The translations under genes were made by a program, and so were the position numbers. This document shows positions 19,311-27,878 of a DNA stretch of 64,000 nucleotides, piece after piece. Each line of letters begins with the position of its first letter. The first letter of the stretch is position 1. The stretch covers positions 91,422 through 155,421 of the forward strand of contig JAGHRS010000006.1 in NCBI GenBank assembly GCA_018066285.1, written 5' to 3'. This DNA is from Candidatus Treponema caballi (lineage in GTDB: Bacteria > Spirochaetota > Spirochaetia > Treponematales > Treponemataceae). The notes under the pieces were generated by a model that was given only the letters and a program-made list of their open reading frames with translations, was not told where the DNA came from and ran no database searches.

Positions 19311-19505
19311 TCAGTTCTGCTCGATGCGGTACAGTACCTGCTTCTTGAAAAGCTGGGAAGCTGCAAGAGAAACAACCTTTCCATCGTTCTCTTCAATGAC
19401 AGGATCCTTTATTGTTGAAAGCTGGAAAGCACGGCGGCTTGCAGCTGTTGTAATCTCATAAACATTGTCTTTGAACTTGATAAGTTCTTCCAATGGGAAA
19501 ATCAT
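19311..19505 (-). CDS. rpoZ: RNA polymerase omega subunit
   Basis: A 64-residue protein with the omega core NVYEITTAASRRAFQ followed by a short C-terminal helix; omega helps fold and assemble the beta' subunit. It lacks the longer tail of E. coli omega. AGGAGG (minus strand of 19511-19516) precedes the ATG by 5 bases. The gene diverges from recO, and the two promoters share one -35 hexamer. A terminator follows. Confidence 0.88.
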   Translation of the reverse strand: MIFPLEELIKFKDNVYEITTAASRRAFQLSTIKDPVIEENDGKVVSLAASQLFKKQVLYRIEQN

Positions 19506-19532
19506 TATTTCCTCCTGAATTCAATTTGTTTA

Positions 19533-19561
19533 AGTATAACAATTTGTTGCAATCATTGCAA
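19533..19561 (-). promoter_or_regulatory. rpoZ promoter sharing its -35 with recO
   Basis: On the minus strand TTGCAA (19556-19561), a 17-base spacer and TATACT (19533-19538). The hexamer TTGCAA is its own reverse complement and also serves as the recO -35. Predicted start about 19526. Confidence 0.75.
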
Positions 19562-19584
19562 GTAAGCATTGAGGAGAGTATACT
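19556..19584 (+). promoter_or_regulatory. recO promoter; transcript probably leaderless
   Basis: TTGCAA (19556-19561), a 17-base spacer and TATACT (19579-19584). The -10 ends six bases before the recO ATG at 19591, so transcription would begin on or next to the start codon. The -10 lies in a 10-base palindrome GAGTATACTC (19576-19585). Confidence 0.75.
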
Positions 19585-19590
19585 CTATGC

Positions 19591-20385
19591 ATGAACAGAA
19601 GCTTTTCAACAGACGCACTGGTGCTATCATCACGTATAATCGGTGAAGACAACAGGATTATTTCATTTCTCTCACCTGAGCGCGGTGTCTTCGATGCAGT
19701 ACTTTACGGCGGCAGAAAAAGCAAACTCCGTTCAATGGTTTCTCCTTTTCATTCAGGGAAAGGATGGTTCTACAATGACGAAACGCGGCATTCCATTAAG
19801 ATAACTGATTTTGAAGCCACGAATTTCCGTCCTTCCCTCCGCGAAAACCTTTATAAAACCTGTGCCGCGTCTTTCGCCTCTGAGCTTGTCATAAAAACAC
19901 ATGGGGGTACTGAAACTGAAGAACTTTCCCAGCTTTGGATTCTCGTAAACGGCTTTCTTGACGGTCTTGAACTCAGTTCTGACGAAGACGCGCGGCTTGG
20001 AACGCTCAGATTTTTATGGCGGTATCTTTCATTGCTCGGTGTACAGCCAGATTCAACAGAATGCGCAGTGTGCGGCAGACAGTTCCTCAAATCTGACGAT
20101 GTTTTTCTACACAAAAACAACGATAATATGCTAGAATATTATGATGAAGCACGGCATGGCTTTTTATGTCATGAATGTGCTGCCGGACAGCAGAATCTTT
20201 ACCCGCTGACAGAAGAAGGCATGCAGTATCTTGCCGCACTTTCTCTTCTTTCACCGTCAGAGGTACGGAAACTTCCCGTTCATGCAGACACTTATCAGAA
20301 AATGCATGATCTGCTGTATACACTCATCGTGTCTGAAACAGGAGTAAAATTCCGGACACTTGATGCTGGTGAAGGTATATTATAA
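19591..20385 (+). CDS. recO: DNA repair protein RecO
   Basis: RecO works with RecR to load RecA on gapped DNA. The N-terminal OB fold (LVLSSRIIGEDNRIISFLS) is typical, and a C-terminal zinc site with two CxxC pairs (CAVC at about 155, CHEC at about 200) is present, as in many non-proteobacterial RecO proteins. 264 residues. The GAGGAG at 19571 is 14 bases from the ATG, too far for a normal ribosome-binding site, and lies upstream of the predicted transcript start; translation is probably leaderless. Confidence 0.88.
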   Translation: MNRSFSTDALVLSSRIIGEDNRIISFLSPERGVFDAVLYGGRKSKLRSMVSPFHSGKGWFYNDETRHSIKITDFEATNFRPSLRENLYKTCAASFASELVIKTHGGTETEELSQLWILVNGFLDGLELSSDEDARLGTLRFLWRYLSLLGVQPDSTECAVCGRQFLKSDDVFLHKNNDNMLEYYDEARHGFLCHECAAGQQNLYPLTEEGMQYLAALSLLSPSEVRKLPVHADTYQKMHDLLYTLIVSETGVKFRTLDAGEGIL

Positions 20386-20400
20386 TTACAGGATACATAT

Positions 20401-21744
20401 ATGAGAGCAGTTGAAGTCATCATGAAAAAGAGAGGTTCTCTTCTTAATCCAGAAGGAAGCGAACTGACACGCGAAGAATTAGAGTTTCTGGTAGGCGGAT
20501 ATGTCCGCGGAGAAATCCCTGATTATCAGATTTCTTCATGGGCCATGGCAGTGTATTTTAATGGTATGACATTTGCAGAAACCGCTGCTTTGACTGATAT
20601 AATGCTTCATTCAGGAGATACTATTGATCTTGAAGAAGTACGCAAAGCAACTGGATATACACTCCCCTTTGTAGATAAACATTCAACAGGTGGCGTCGGT
20701 GACAAAATGTCTCTTCCTCTTGCACCAATCGTTGCTGCTTGCGGTGTAAAGATTCCTATGATGAGCGGACGTGCACTCGGACACACAGGCGGTACACTCG
20801 ACAAACTTGAATCCATAAAAGGCTATAAAGTTGGCCTGACTCCTGAAACATTCAGGGATATCATCATTAAAACCGGATATGCCATGACCGGTCAGACAAA
20901 GCAGATTGTTCCTGCAGACCGTCTTCTTTATGCTCTCCGTGATGTAACTGGAACTGTTGAATCAATCCCGCTTATCACAGCAAGTATTCTGAGTAAGAAA
21001 GTCGCAGAAGGTTCAGATGCTCTCGTATTTGACGTAAAGTATGGCAGTGGCGCATTCATGAAGACAAAAGATGCTGCGACAGATCTTGCTAACTCACTTG
21101 TTAAAACTGCACAGGCAATGGGAAAGAAAGCTTCTGCCCTCATTACCTGTATGGAAACACCGCTTGGATATAAAATCGGTAATTTCCTTGAACTGGAAGA
21201 GACATACGACATTCTTCAGGGGAAAGGTCCGGAAGACACGACAGAACTTACCTATGCCCTTGGTGCAGAAATGCTTATTCTCGCAGGTCTTGCAAAAACA
21301 CGCGAAGAAGGTGTTGAACTCTGTAAAAAAGCAGTTTCTTCAGGAAAAGCCATGGAACTTTTCCTGGAAAACATCAGACTTCAGGGAGGCGATCCTGATG
21401 CGTTCGTCAAAGCATGTGCCGACGGTTCTGGAAGGACTCCTTTTGTTCGTTCCATAAAGGCAAAACAGGACGGCTGGCTTGTCATTGATGCATTCAAGGC
21501 CGGTCTCGCAGGTGTCGCACTTGGTGTCGGACGAAACAGAACTGAAGAAAAAGTTTCAGGCGGCGCTGGTTTCATTTTGAAAAAAAGACAGGGTGACTAC
21601 GTAAAATATGGAGAGGAAATCATGCAGGTTTATGGAAAAGATGATGCATGCTTTGCTGATGCCCTTCCACAACTTGAGTCTTCTGTCTCTTACAGCCCGA
21701 CGCAACCTGAAAAACCTGAACTGATTTATAAAACTATCCGCTAA
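20401..21744 (+). CDS. Pyrimidine-nucleoside (thymidine) phosphorylase
   Basis: Splits thymidine or uridine with phosphate into base and sugar 1-phosphate for salvage. The family signature around SGRALGHTGGTLDKLE is present, as are KHSTGGVGDK (about 95-104, phosphate and substrate binding) and the C-terminal lipoyl-like domain. 447 residues. It starts 15 bases after recO and 19 before recJ, so it is likely co-transcribed with repair genes. Whether it is the broad (pdp) or thymidine-specific (deoA) type cannot be decided from motifs alone. Confidence 0.93.
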   Translation: MRAVEVIMKKRGSLLNPEGSELTREELEFLVGGYVRGEIPDYQISSWAMAVYFNGMTFAETAALTDIMLHSGDTIDLEEVRKATGYTLPFVDKHSTGGVGDKMSLPLAPIVAACGVKIPMMSGRALGHTGGTLDKLESIKGYKVGLTPETFRDIIIKTGYAMTGQTKQIVPADRLLYALRDVTGTVESIPLITASILSKKVAEGSDALVFDVKYGSGAFMKTKDAATDLANSLVKTAQAMGKKASALITCMETPLGYKIGNFLELEETYDILQGKGPEDTTELTYALGAEMLILAGLAKTREEGVELCKKAVSSGKAMELFLENIRLQGGDPDAFVKACADGSGRTPFVRSIKAKQDGWLVIDAFKAGLAGVALGVGRNRTEEKVSGGAGFILKKRQGDYVKYGEEIMQVYGKDDACFADALPQLESSVSYSPTQPEKPELIYKTIR

Positions 21745-21763
21745 AACAAAGGACTAATTAATA

Positions 21764-23896
21764 ATGGCCGTATGGAATAAAAAAAACGTTCCCGGGGAGC
21801 TTGTCCATCAGATAAGCGAACGGTATTGCTGTGACCTTCTTACAGCAACAATTCTTGCACGCAGGGGAATAACAGATCCTGAACAGATAATGTTTTATCT
21901 TGAACACAGTTCTGTCGTTCTGCATAACCCTTTTGAATATGAAGATATTACCGATGCTGTAGACAGGATTCTTGATGCAGCAGAAAACAGCGAAAAAGTA
22001 CTCATTTTCGGTGACCGTGATGTTGATGGTGTTACCAGTACAACAATGCTTTATGAATATCTTCAGACTATCGGCATTGAGGCACAGTGCAAACTTCCAT
22101 CTGGAAATGAATCATATGGTCTTTCAATGGATGCTGTCGACAATTTCGCAAAAGATTATGGTTCTCTGATTATTACTGTGGACTGCGGAATATCAAATAA
22201 TGCTGAAATTGCTCATGCAGCAGACCTGGGTATTGATGTCATTGTTGTCGATCACCACAATCCCCAGGACACTCTTCCGGAACCAGCTATCATAGTCAAC
22301 CCTAAAATTGAGGGTTCAGGATACCCTTTCCCCGACATTTCAGGTTGTGCTGTAGTCCACAAGCTTATTATCGCCCTTCAGTTTTCACAGACTCCCTACT
22401 TTAACCAGCCTTCATGCCTTCTCAACGTCATTCCACTCAATGACGCCTATCAGATAGATTGTCTTAAAATTGAGAATCTCGTCATCAAGGAACGTTTTTC
22501 AGAAACATACGTTCCTGGCGTTCTTCCCATTACAAAGACAAAACTTCTTCCCTTCCTTCAGGGACAGCAAATATTCGCATGGGATGTACCGACACAACAG
22601 CGTATGCTCATAAAAATATTCGGACAGGGTGTTGATTTTCAACTTGGAGACCTCATTCCGTTTATAACGAAAGTCATTCCACAAACTACGGATATGAGTC
22701 TTCTCCGTTTATTAAACAAATCAAAAATGTTGCGGTATCAGAAACAGCAAAAGAATGAAATCGACATGCTTTTCATGCTTCTTAAAACCGCAATACTCAC
22801 ACAGTCTGATCTTACTGCAAACAGTCACAAACTGGACAATGATTTCCAGCTTGCAACACTTGCGGCTATTGCTGACATCATGCCACTCCAGAATGAAAAC
22901 CGGATTCTTATCAACTGCGGTATTGATTCAATGAACAAAGGCTATTTGCGTCCCGGTCTTCAGGAACTGTTTTCAAGGGCACATCTTCTTGGAAAACGGA
23001 TAACAGCCACTGATCTTTCCTGGAACGTTATTCCCATCCTTAATGCCGCAGGACGGCTGGGAGAGCCTGAAACTGCCCTCAAGCTTTTCATTGAGAAAGA
23101 TCCTGCCAAACGTGATGAAATTGCAGCGCGGCTTATTGAACTGAACAATCAGCGGAAATCGCTTGGTGCAGATGCTTTTGAAATAGCTGATAAAGCTGCC
23201 CGTGAAAGCCTTTCCCGTTTCAACAACAATCTCGTCCTTGTCGCAGATGAACGTATTGACCGCGGAGTTACAGGTACTACAGCAACGAAGCTTGCACAGT
23301 TCTATAAAGTTCCTGCTATTGTCATTGCGTTTCCCGATGCAGATGTGGCAGTAGGATCAGTGCGTTCTGTCCGTGGCTATGATGTTACTGACATGCTTGA
23401 ACAAAACAAGGAACTCTTTATAAATCATGGTGGTCATAATTTTGCAGCTGGATTCAGTTTCACCCGTGATAAACTTGAGTTATTCATAAAAAATCTTGAG
23501 AAGTATTCCCAATTCATCGAATTCTCTGAAGGTGCAGAAGATACTTTCGAAATAGATGCTGAACTTCCTCAGAAATATCTGACTAAAGATATTCTTAAAA
23601 CCGTCGATCTTTTTGAACCTTTTGGAGAATCTAATCCTGCACTTACATTTCTTTCACGAAGGATGAAGATAATTGCTGCCGATATTATAGGAAAGACCAA
23701 AACGCATCTGAAGCTTACCCTTTCATATGGCGAGAATAAATGGCCTGCACTGTATTGGAATGCAGTAGAAAAACTCAAGACTGAATTTGATGCTGGAGAT
23801 TACGTTGATGTTCTGTATCAGATTACAAGAAATGAGTTCAACGGAGCAGTAACACCACAACTCATCATAACGGATATGCACAGAAGCGAATCATAA
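21764..23896 (+). CDS. recJ: Single-stranded-DNA exonuclease RecJ, with a large insertion
   Basis: 5'-3' exonuclease acting on single strands in recombination and base-excision repair. The catalytic DRDVDG (about 83) and VDHHN (about 164) motifs and the DHHA1 motif NHGGHNFAAG (about 560) are present. The protein has 710 residues against about 570 in E. coli: a stretch of about 130 residues with no known motif (about 210-340) lies between the DHH core and the rest. AAAGGA precedes the ATG. It is followed after 10 bases by the M23 peptidase gene. Confidence 0.92.
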   Translation: MAVWNKKNVPGELVHQISERYCCDLLTATILARRGITDPEQIMFYLEHSSVVLHNPFEYEDITDAVDRILDAAENSEKVLIFGDRDVDGVTSTTMLYEYLQTIGIEAQCKLPSGNESYGLSMDAVDNFAKDYGSLIITVDCGISNNAEIAHAADLGIDVIVVDHHNPQDTLPEPAIIVNPKIEGSGYPFPDISGCAVVHKLIIALQFSQTPYFNQPSCLLNVIPLNDAYQIDCLKIENLVIKERFSETYVPGVLPITKTKLLPFLQGQQIFAWDVPTQQRMLIKIFGQGVDFQLGDLIPFITKVIPQTTDMSLLRLLNKSKMLRYQKQQKNEIDMLFMLLKTAILTQSDLTANSHKLDNDFQLATLAAIADIMPLQNENRILINCGIDSMNKGYLRPGLQELFSRAHLLGKRITATDLSWNVIPILNAAGRLGEPETALKLFIEKDPAKRDEIAARLIELNNQRKSLGADAFEIADKAARESLSRFNNNLVLVADERIDRGVTGTTATKLAQFYKVPAIVIAFPDADVAVGSVRSVRGYDVTDMLEQNKELFINHGGHNFAAGFSFTRDKLELFIKNLEKYSQFIEFSEGAEDTFEIDAELPQKYLTKDILKTVDLFEPFGESNPALTFLSRRMKIIAADIIGKTKTHLKLTLSYGENKWPALYWNAVEKLKTEFDAGDYVDVLYQITRNEFNGAVTPQLIITDMHRSES

Positions 23897-23906
23897 GGAG
23901 AGACAT

Positions 23907-24860
23907 ATGAAAACAAGAAAAGGACTGCTACTTCTTCTGTTTTCAGCGACCTCGGCACTTCTTTCAGCCCGTTCAGCGTATTACTCAAGCAAGGCCTATT
24001 CTCTTTCAATCCAGTATACCGATGAGATCTGTCCTGGAGATGCCGTTATTTTTAACATGACAGTGACTGAAGGTTCTGAAAGCATCATGTCACTTGATGG
24101 AACGGCATTCATAAAACTCATCCGTGATGCAACTGGAAAATCGCCTGGAGATTCACCACTTTTTACGGTTAATCACTCTCCTCTTGTCATGTATGGAGCT
24201 ATTCCTCTTTCTACGTATCTGGAAGAAGGCACTTTTTCATTAAAGGTTACTTATACTGTAACAAACGGCATAAGGATGGAATTCTCGCTTCCTGTTACAG
24301 TCACATCAAAGGACTTTGTAGAAGAAGTCCTTTATCTGAATGAAACCAATACTGCTATTAAAACTGACAATTCGCCTCAACGGGCAGCTCAGATTGATAA
24401 GCTTAATGCAATTCTTGATACAACGGACACATCAAACATTTATTACGATGGTCCTTTCAGCTATCCCGTTACATCAACACGACGGACTTCTTTCTTTGGT
24501 GACAGACGCACGTATAAGTACAATACTGGAAAGAAGGAAACCTCGCTTCATTATGGTATTGATTTCGGTGTTCCAGAGGGGACACCCGTAACAGCCTGCG
24601 GAGCGGGAAAAGTCGTACTCGCAGAATGGCGTAATTCTACAGGATGGTCAATCGTCATAGCGCACATGCCGGGTTTATACAGTCTGTATTATCATTTAAG
24701 CAAAATGGAAGTGTCAGAAGGCGATTACGTTGAAAAAGGTGAAGAAATAGCACTTTCAGGTTCAACGGGTCTTGCAACAGGACCGCATCTTCATTGGGAA
24801 GTCCGTCTGTACATGAATGCTGTCAATCCTGACCAGTTTGTTGAAACAACATTATTCTAG
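23907..24860 (+). CDS. Secreted M23-family peptidoglycan endopeptidase
   Basis: Cuts peptide cross-links in peptidoglycan or acts as a cell-separation or morphology factor. An N-terminal signal peptide (basic MKTRK, then a hydrophobic core to about residue 22) precedes a beta-rich domain. The C-terminal LytM domain has the zinc ligands of HYGIDFG and HLHWEVR plus an intermediate histidine in YYHLSKM, so it should be active. Site AAGGAG precedes the ATG. Its 3' end overlaps the convergent ligA gene by nine bases. Confidence 0.9.
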   Translation: MKTRKGLLLLLFSATSALLSARSAYYSSKAYSLSIQYTDEICPGDAVIFNMTVTEGSESIMSLDGTAFIKLIRDATGKSPGDSPLFTVNHSPLVMYGAIPLSTYLEEGTFSLKVTYTVTNGIRMEFSLPVTVTSKDFVEEVLYLNETNTAIKTDNSPQRAAQIDKLNAILDTTDTSNIYYDGPFSYPVTSTRRTSFFGDRRTYKYNTGKKETSLHYGIDFGVPEGTPVTACGAGKVVLAEWRNSTGWSIVIAHMPGLYSLYYHLSKMEVSEGDYVEKGEEIALSGSTGLATGPHLHWEVRLYMNAVNPDQFVETTLF

Positions 24861-26846
24861 CAGCGCAAGAAAAGCTTTTTCATCAATGACAGGAATGCCC
24901 AGCTCTGCTGCTTTTCTGTTCTTTGATGACCCTGATGTCGTATCGTTTGTTACAAGATAACTCAGTCCCTTAACGACAGAAGATTTTGCTGATCCTCCAA
25001 GTGCTTTGACACGCGCTTCTGCTTCACTACGTTTCATAGTGTACAGTTCACCGGTAAAGCAGAAACTCTTTCCTGCAAGTTTGCCATTTTTTAAGTCAGG
25101 AATAGTCACGTGTATGATGTCACTTTCGGTAAGCTTCCTCATTTCAGCGCTATTTTCCTCAAGTCCGGTAACAAGCACGTCTGCAGTTATTTCTGCAAAC
25201 TGATATACAGCTGCTATGTCTTCGCGGGTTGCAGCAAGCAGTTTATCAAGCGTATCAAAGCCAGCTTCGACAAGTTTTTCAACCATAGTTTCACCAATGC
25301 CCTCTATGTCAAAACCTGCTATGAACTGAACGAGCGGCATGGTTCTGCTTTTCTGAATGCTGGCAAGTACTTTCTTTGCCCCGAGAGAAACATCCTGTGC
25401 GCTCGTTTCACTCAGGAAATGTCCCGTCAGTTTTTCTTCTGTCAGCGAATAGATGTCACTTATGGAATGAATGTCTCCGCATTCAAAAAGAGTATCAATC
25501 AGTGTCTTTCCAAAATCACGGATATCAATAACGCTTATCCATTTTTCAATCTGATGTTTGATACGTTTCGGACATGACTTGTTCGGACAGTAGAGCCGCG
25601 ATCCTGTATTTACCAGCTTTGATCCGCACGTTCCGCATTTTTCGGGATATTTCACAAGTTGTATACTTTTGTCGACAGGCTCTGCAAACAGTGGCATTTC
25701 AGATGCATCTTTCTCTTGAGATGCTGCTTCAGACGCAAATCCGCTCACGACAGCCTCGATTTTCGGGATTATTTCACCGCGCTTTACAACGACAACATGG
25801 CTTCCAACTGCGAGTCCAAGATCGCGTATTGTATTCGGATTTGCCAAGCTCGCGCGCGAAACCTTTGTTCCTGCAAGTTCAACAGTATCAAATACAGCAA
25901 CAGGCGTATACGTCGCGCCATTTTCATTCCATTCAACAGCGCGCACGACAGTGACAGCTTCTTCAAGACTGAACTTGAATGCAATCTGCTTGTCAGGACG
26001 GTTACGAGCCGCATCTTCCTGATCTATTGCGTTATTCTTGATGACAAGACCGTCTATATCTACTTCAAGAGATGGACGTATCTCCATGACTTTTGCACGA
26101 TAGGAAATAACTTCTTCAGCAGAATGACATATCTCAACTGGAACTGTCTGAAATCCGCACTGTTTAAGCCAGGCCATCTTGCCTTTTTCGTCAGCAAATG
26201 GCGATGGAAGTCCAAGGCCACCAACAGAAAGGGCATCATAACAGATTATTTCAAGGTGCTCACTTCCCTCACCATCTTTCCGTTTCATAAGTCCGTTTGC
26301 AGCATTTCTGCAGTTTGCCTTATCCGCAAACAAAGTTTCATGAACTTTGTGGCTCATAAGAACTTCACCACGAACGCCACCTGTGAACATTCCAGGAAGA
26401 TAATTTACAAGCCCTTTCATTTTACGGACATTACGTGTTATATCGTCTCCAATCTGTCCGTCTCCACGTGTTACTGCTTTTGTAAAGATACCGTTTTCAT
26501 ATTGCAGCTCAAGGCTTGCGCCATCAAGTTTATATTCAACCAGGTATTCATCATAAGGATGCTTTTCCGCCCATGCTGTAAATGCTTCAGGGTCAGCAGC
26601 CTTTTCCTGACTTCCCATCGGCATGACATGCTGTGCTTTTTCAAAAACGCCACCTGTTGCTGTGGCATCAGAAAGATCAGAACCTACTTTTTTCAGAACA
26701 TCGTTTTCAGGATCAAGTGACTTAAGTTCATCCCAGAGTTTATCAAACTCAGCATCTGAAATTTCACCTTCACCCTGATAATATGATTTCTGATAATGTC
26801 TTATTTTTTTTACAAGTTCATCAATATATACTGCACGTGCATCCAT
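24852..26846 (-). CDS. ligA: NAD-dependent DNA ligase LigA
   Basis: Seals nicks in replication and repair. The 664-residue protein has the usual order: NAD-binding Ia domain, adenylation domain with the KLDG active lysine (EYKLDGASLE), OB fold, four-cysteine zinc finger (CGTC and CPNKSC at about 410-430), helix-hairpin-helix repeats and a C-terminal BRCT domain. No ribosome-binding site is visible; a -10 element lies six bases before the ATG, so a leaderless message is likely. Co-directional with tpiA but separated from it by a terminator. Confidence 0.95.
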   Translation of the reverse strand: MDARAVYIDELVKKIRHYQKSYYQGEGEISDAEFDKLWDELKSLDPENDVLKKVGSDLSDATATGGVFEKAQHVMPMGSQEKAADPEAFTAWAEKHPYDEYLVEYKLDGASLELQYENGIFTKAVTRGDGQIGDDITRNVRKMKGLVNYLPGMFTGGVRGEVLMSHKVHETLFADKANCRNAANGLMKRKDGEGSEHLEIICYDALSVGGLGLPSPFADEKGKMAWLKQCGFQTVPVEICHSAEEVISYRAKVMEIRPSLEVDIDGLVIKNNAIDQEDAARNRPDKQIAFKFSLEEAVTVVRAVEWNENGATYTPVAVFDTVELAGTKVSRASLANPNTIRDLGLAVGSHVVVVKRGEIIPKIEAVVSGFASEAASQEKDASEMPLFAEPVDKSIQLVKYPEKCGTCGSKLVNTGSRLYCPNKSCPKRIKHQIEKWISVIDIRDFGKTLIDTLFECGDIHSISDIYSLTEEKLTGHFLSETSAQDVSLGAKKVLASIQKSRTMPLVQFIAGFDIEGIGETMVEKLVEAGFDTLDKLLAATREDIAAVYQFAEITADVLVTGLEENSAEMRKLTESDIIHVTIPDLKNGKLAGKSFCFTGELYTMKRSEAEARVKALGGSAKSSVVKGLSYLVTNDTTSGSSKNRKAAELGIPVIDEKAFLALLE

Positions 26847-26852
26847 ACAATT

Positions 26853-26881
26853 AATATACCATATTCTCTTGCCTTAGTCAT
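26853..26881 (-). promoter_or_regulatory. ligA promoter, probably leaderless
   Basis: On the minus strand ATGACT (26876-26881), a 17-base spacer and TATATT (26853-26858), six bases before the ligA ATG (26844-26846). Confidence 0.6.
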
Positions 26882-26910
26882 AAAAAAAGGCTGCTCACAA
26901 AGAGCAGCCT
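26882..26910 (-). terminator. tpiA terminator
   Basis: On the minus strand a nine-base perfect stem AGGCTGCTC/GAGCAGCCT with a short loop is followed by seven Ts, 22 bases after the tpiA stop. It insulates ligA. Confidence 0.92.
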
Positions 26911-26932
26911 CATTAATCCCTTTAATCAGGAA

Positions 26933-27688
26933 TTAGTTTTTGTAAGTCTTGCAGATTGCTTCGAATGAAGCAACTTTAAGAGCTGCACCGCCGATAAGGC
27001 CACCGTCAATATCTGGCTGGTTGAGCAGTTCCTGTGCGTTTTCCGGCTTCATTGATCCACCATACTGGATGATGACTTCATCTGCAACTGCCTGGCTGTA
27101 AAGTTTTGCAATGTGGTCGCGGCAGAACTTGTGGATAGCCTGAGCATCAGCTGGAGTAGCTGTCTTTCCTGTTCCGATAGCCCATACTGGCTCGTAAGCG
27201 ATTGTAACGTGCTTCATCTCTTCAGCTGTTACGCCAGAGAGATCTGCTGAAAGCTGGAATGCGCAAACAGCTTCTGCGTTTCCTGCCTCGCGGTCTGAAA
27301 GGAGCTCGCCGATGCAGAGAACTACATCAAGACCATCTTTCAGAGCCTTTCGAACTTTCTTGTTAATCAGTTCGTCAGACTCACCGATTTCGTGGCGGCG
27401 TTCTGAGTGACCAAGGATGACAGTCTGACAGCCAATGTCCTTGAGCATTGCTGTTGAGATTTCACCAGTGTGTGCACCATTATCTGTGTTAGCAACATCC
27501 TGTGCACCAAGAAGGATGTTTGAACCCTTTACAACCTGAGCAACTGCATCAAGATAAACGTACGGAACACCAATCATGTACTTGTTCTTTCCGTCCTTAA
27601 GGGAAGCAACAAGGCCTGTAGCAAGCTCTACTGCTTCTGCCTTGTTCTTGTTCATCTTCCAGTTACCTGCGATATAAATCTGTCTCAT
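26933..27688 (-). CDS. tpiA: Triosephosphate isomerase
   Basis: Interconverts dihydroxyacetone phosphate and glyceraldehyde 3-phosphate in glycolysis. GNWKMNK with the catalytic lysine, ILGHSERR with the histidine, AYEPVWAIGTGK with the glutamate, and YGGSMKP phosphate loop are all intact in 251 residues. AGGAG precedes the ATG. It has its own promoter and terminator, so it is monocistronic. The codon use is strongly biased, as expected for a highly expressed gene. Confidence 0.96.
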   Translation of the reverse strand: MRQIYIAGNWKMNKNKAEAVELATGLVASLKDGKNKYMIGVPYVYLDAVAQVVKGSNILLGAQDVANTDNGAHTGEISTAMLKDIGCQTVILGHSERRHEIGESDELINKKVRKALKDGLDVVLCIGELLSDREAGNAEAVCAFQLSADLSGVTAEEMKHVTIAYEPVWAIGTGKTATPADAQAIHKFCRDHIAKLYSQAVADEVIIQYGGSMKPENAQELLNQPDIDGGLIGGAALKVASFEAICKTYKN

Positions 27689-27738
27689 GGAGAACTCCTG
27701 AAAAAGTAAATCAGTCTTTTTCTCAGACTGTCAAATAA

Positions 27739-27767
27739 AGTATAACGATTTGTTGAAACCTTGTCAT
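27739..27767 (-). promoter_or_regulatory. tpiA promoter
   Basis: On the minus strand ATGACA (27762-27767), a 17-base spacer and TATACT (27739-27744); predicted start about 27732, leader about 44 bases. The sequence around the -10 closely resembles that of rpoZ (CAACAAATYGTTATACTT). Confidence 0.7.
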
Positions 27768-27805
27768 CTGTCTGTAAAATAACCACCTTTTTGCTTTATT
27801 TTTGA

Positions 27806-27834
27806 TTGTTTTTCCGCAATTCTGCTGATATGAT
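27806..27834 (+). promoter_or_regulatory. HD-GYP gene promoter
   Basis: TTGTTT (27806-27811), a 17-base spacer and TATGAT (27829-27834); predicted start about 27841. Confidence 0.5.
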
Positions 27835-27878
27835 GATTCTTAGAGAGTATTTTTAATTTCTAAAGGGGATTTTTCTTT

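Noticed and set aside
25659..26720. 353-codon open frame antisense to ligA
   Set aside because: Its product is rich in Cys, Phe and His with no family motif, and the opposite strand carries an intact ligA. Long antisense frames arise from the codon use of the real gene.
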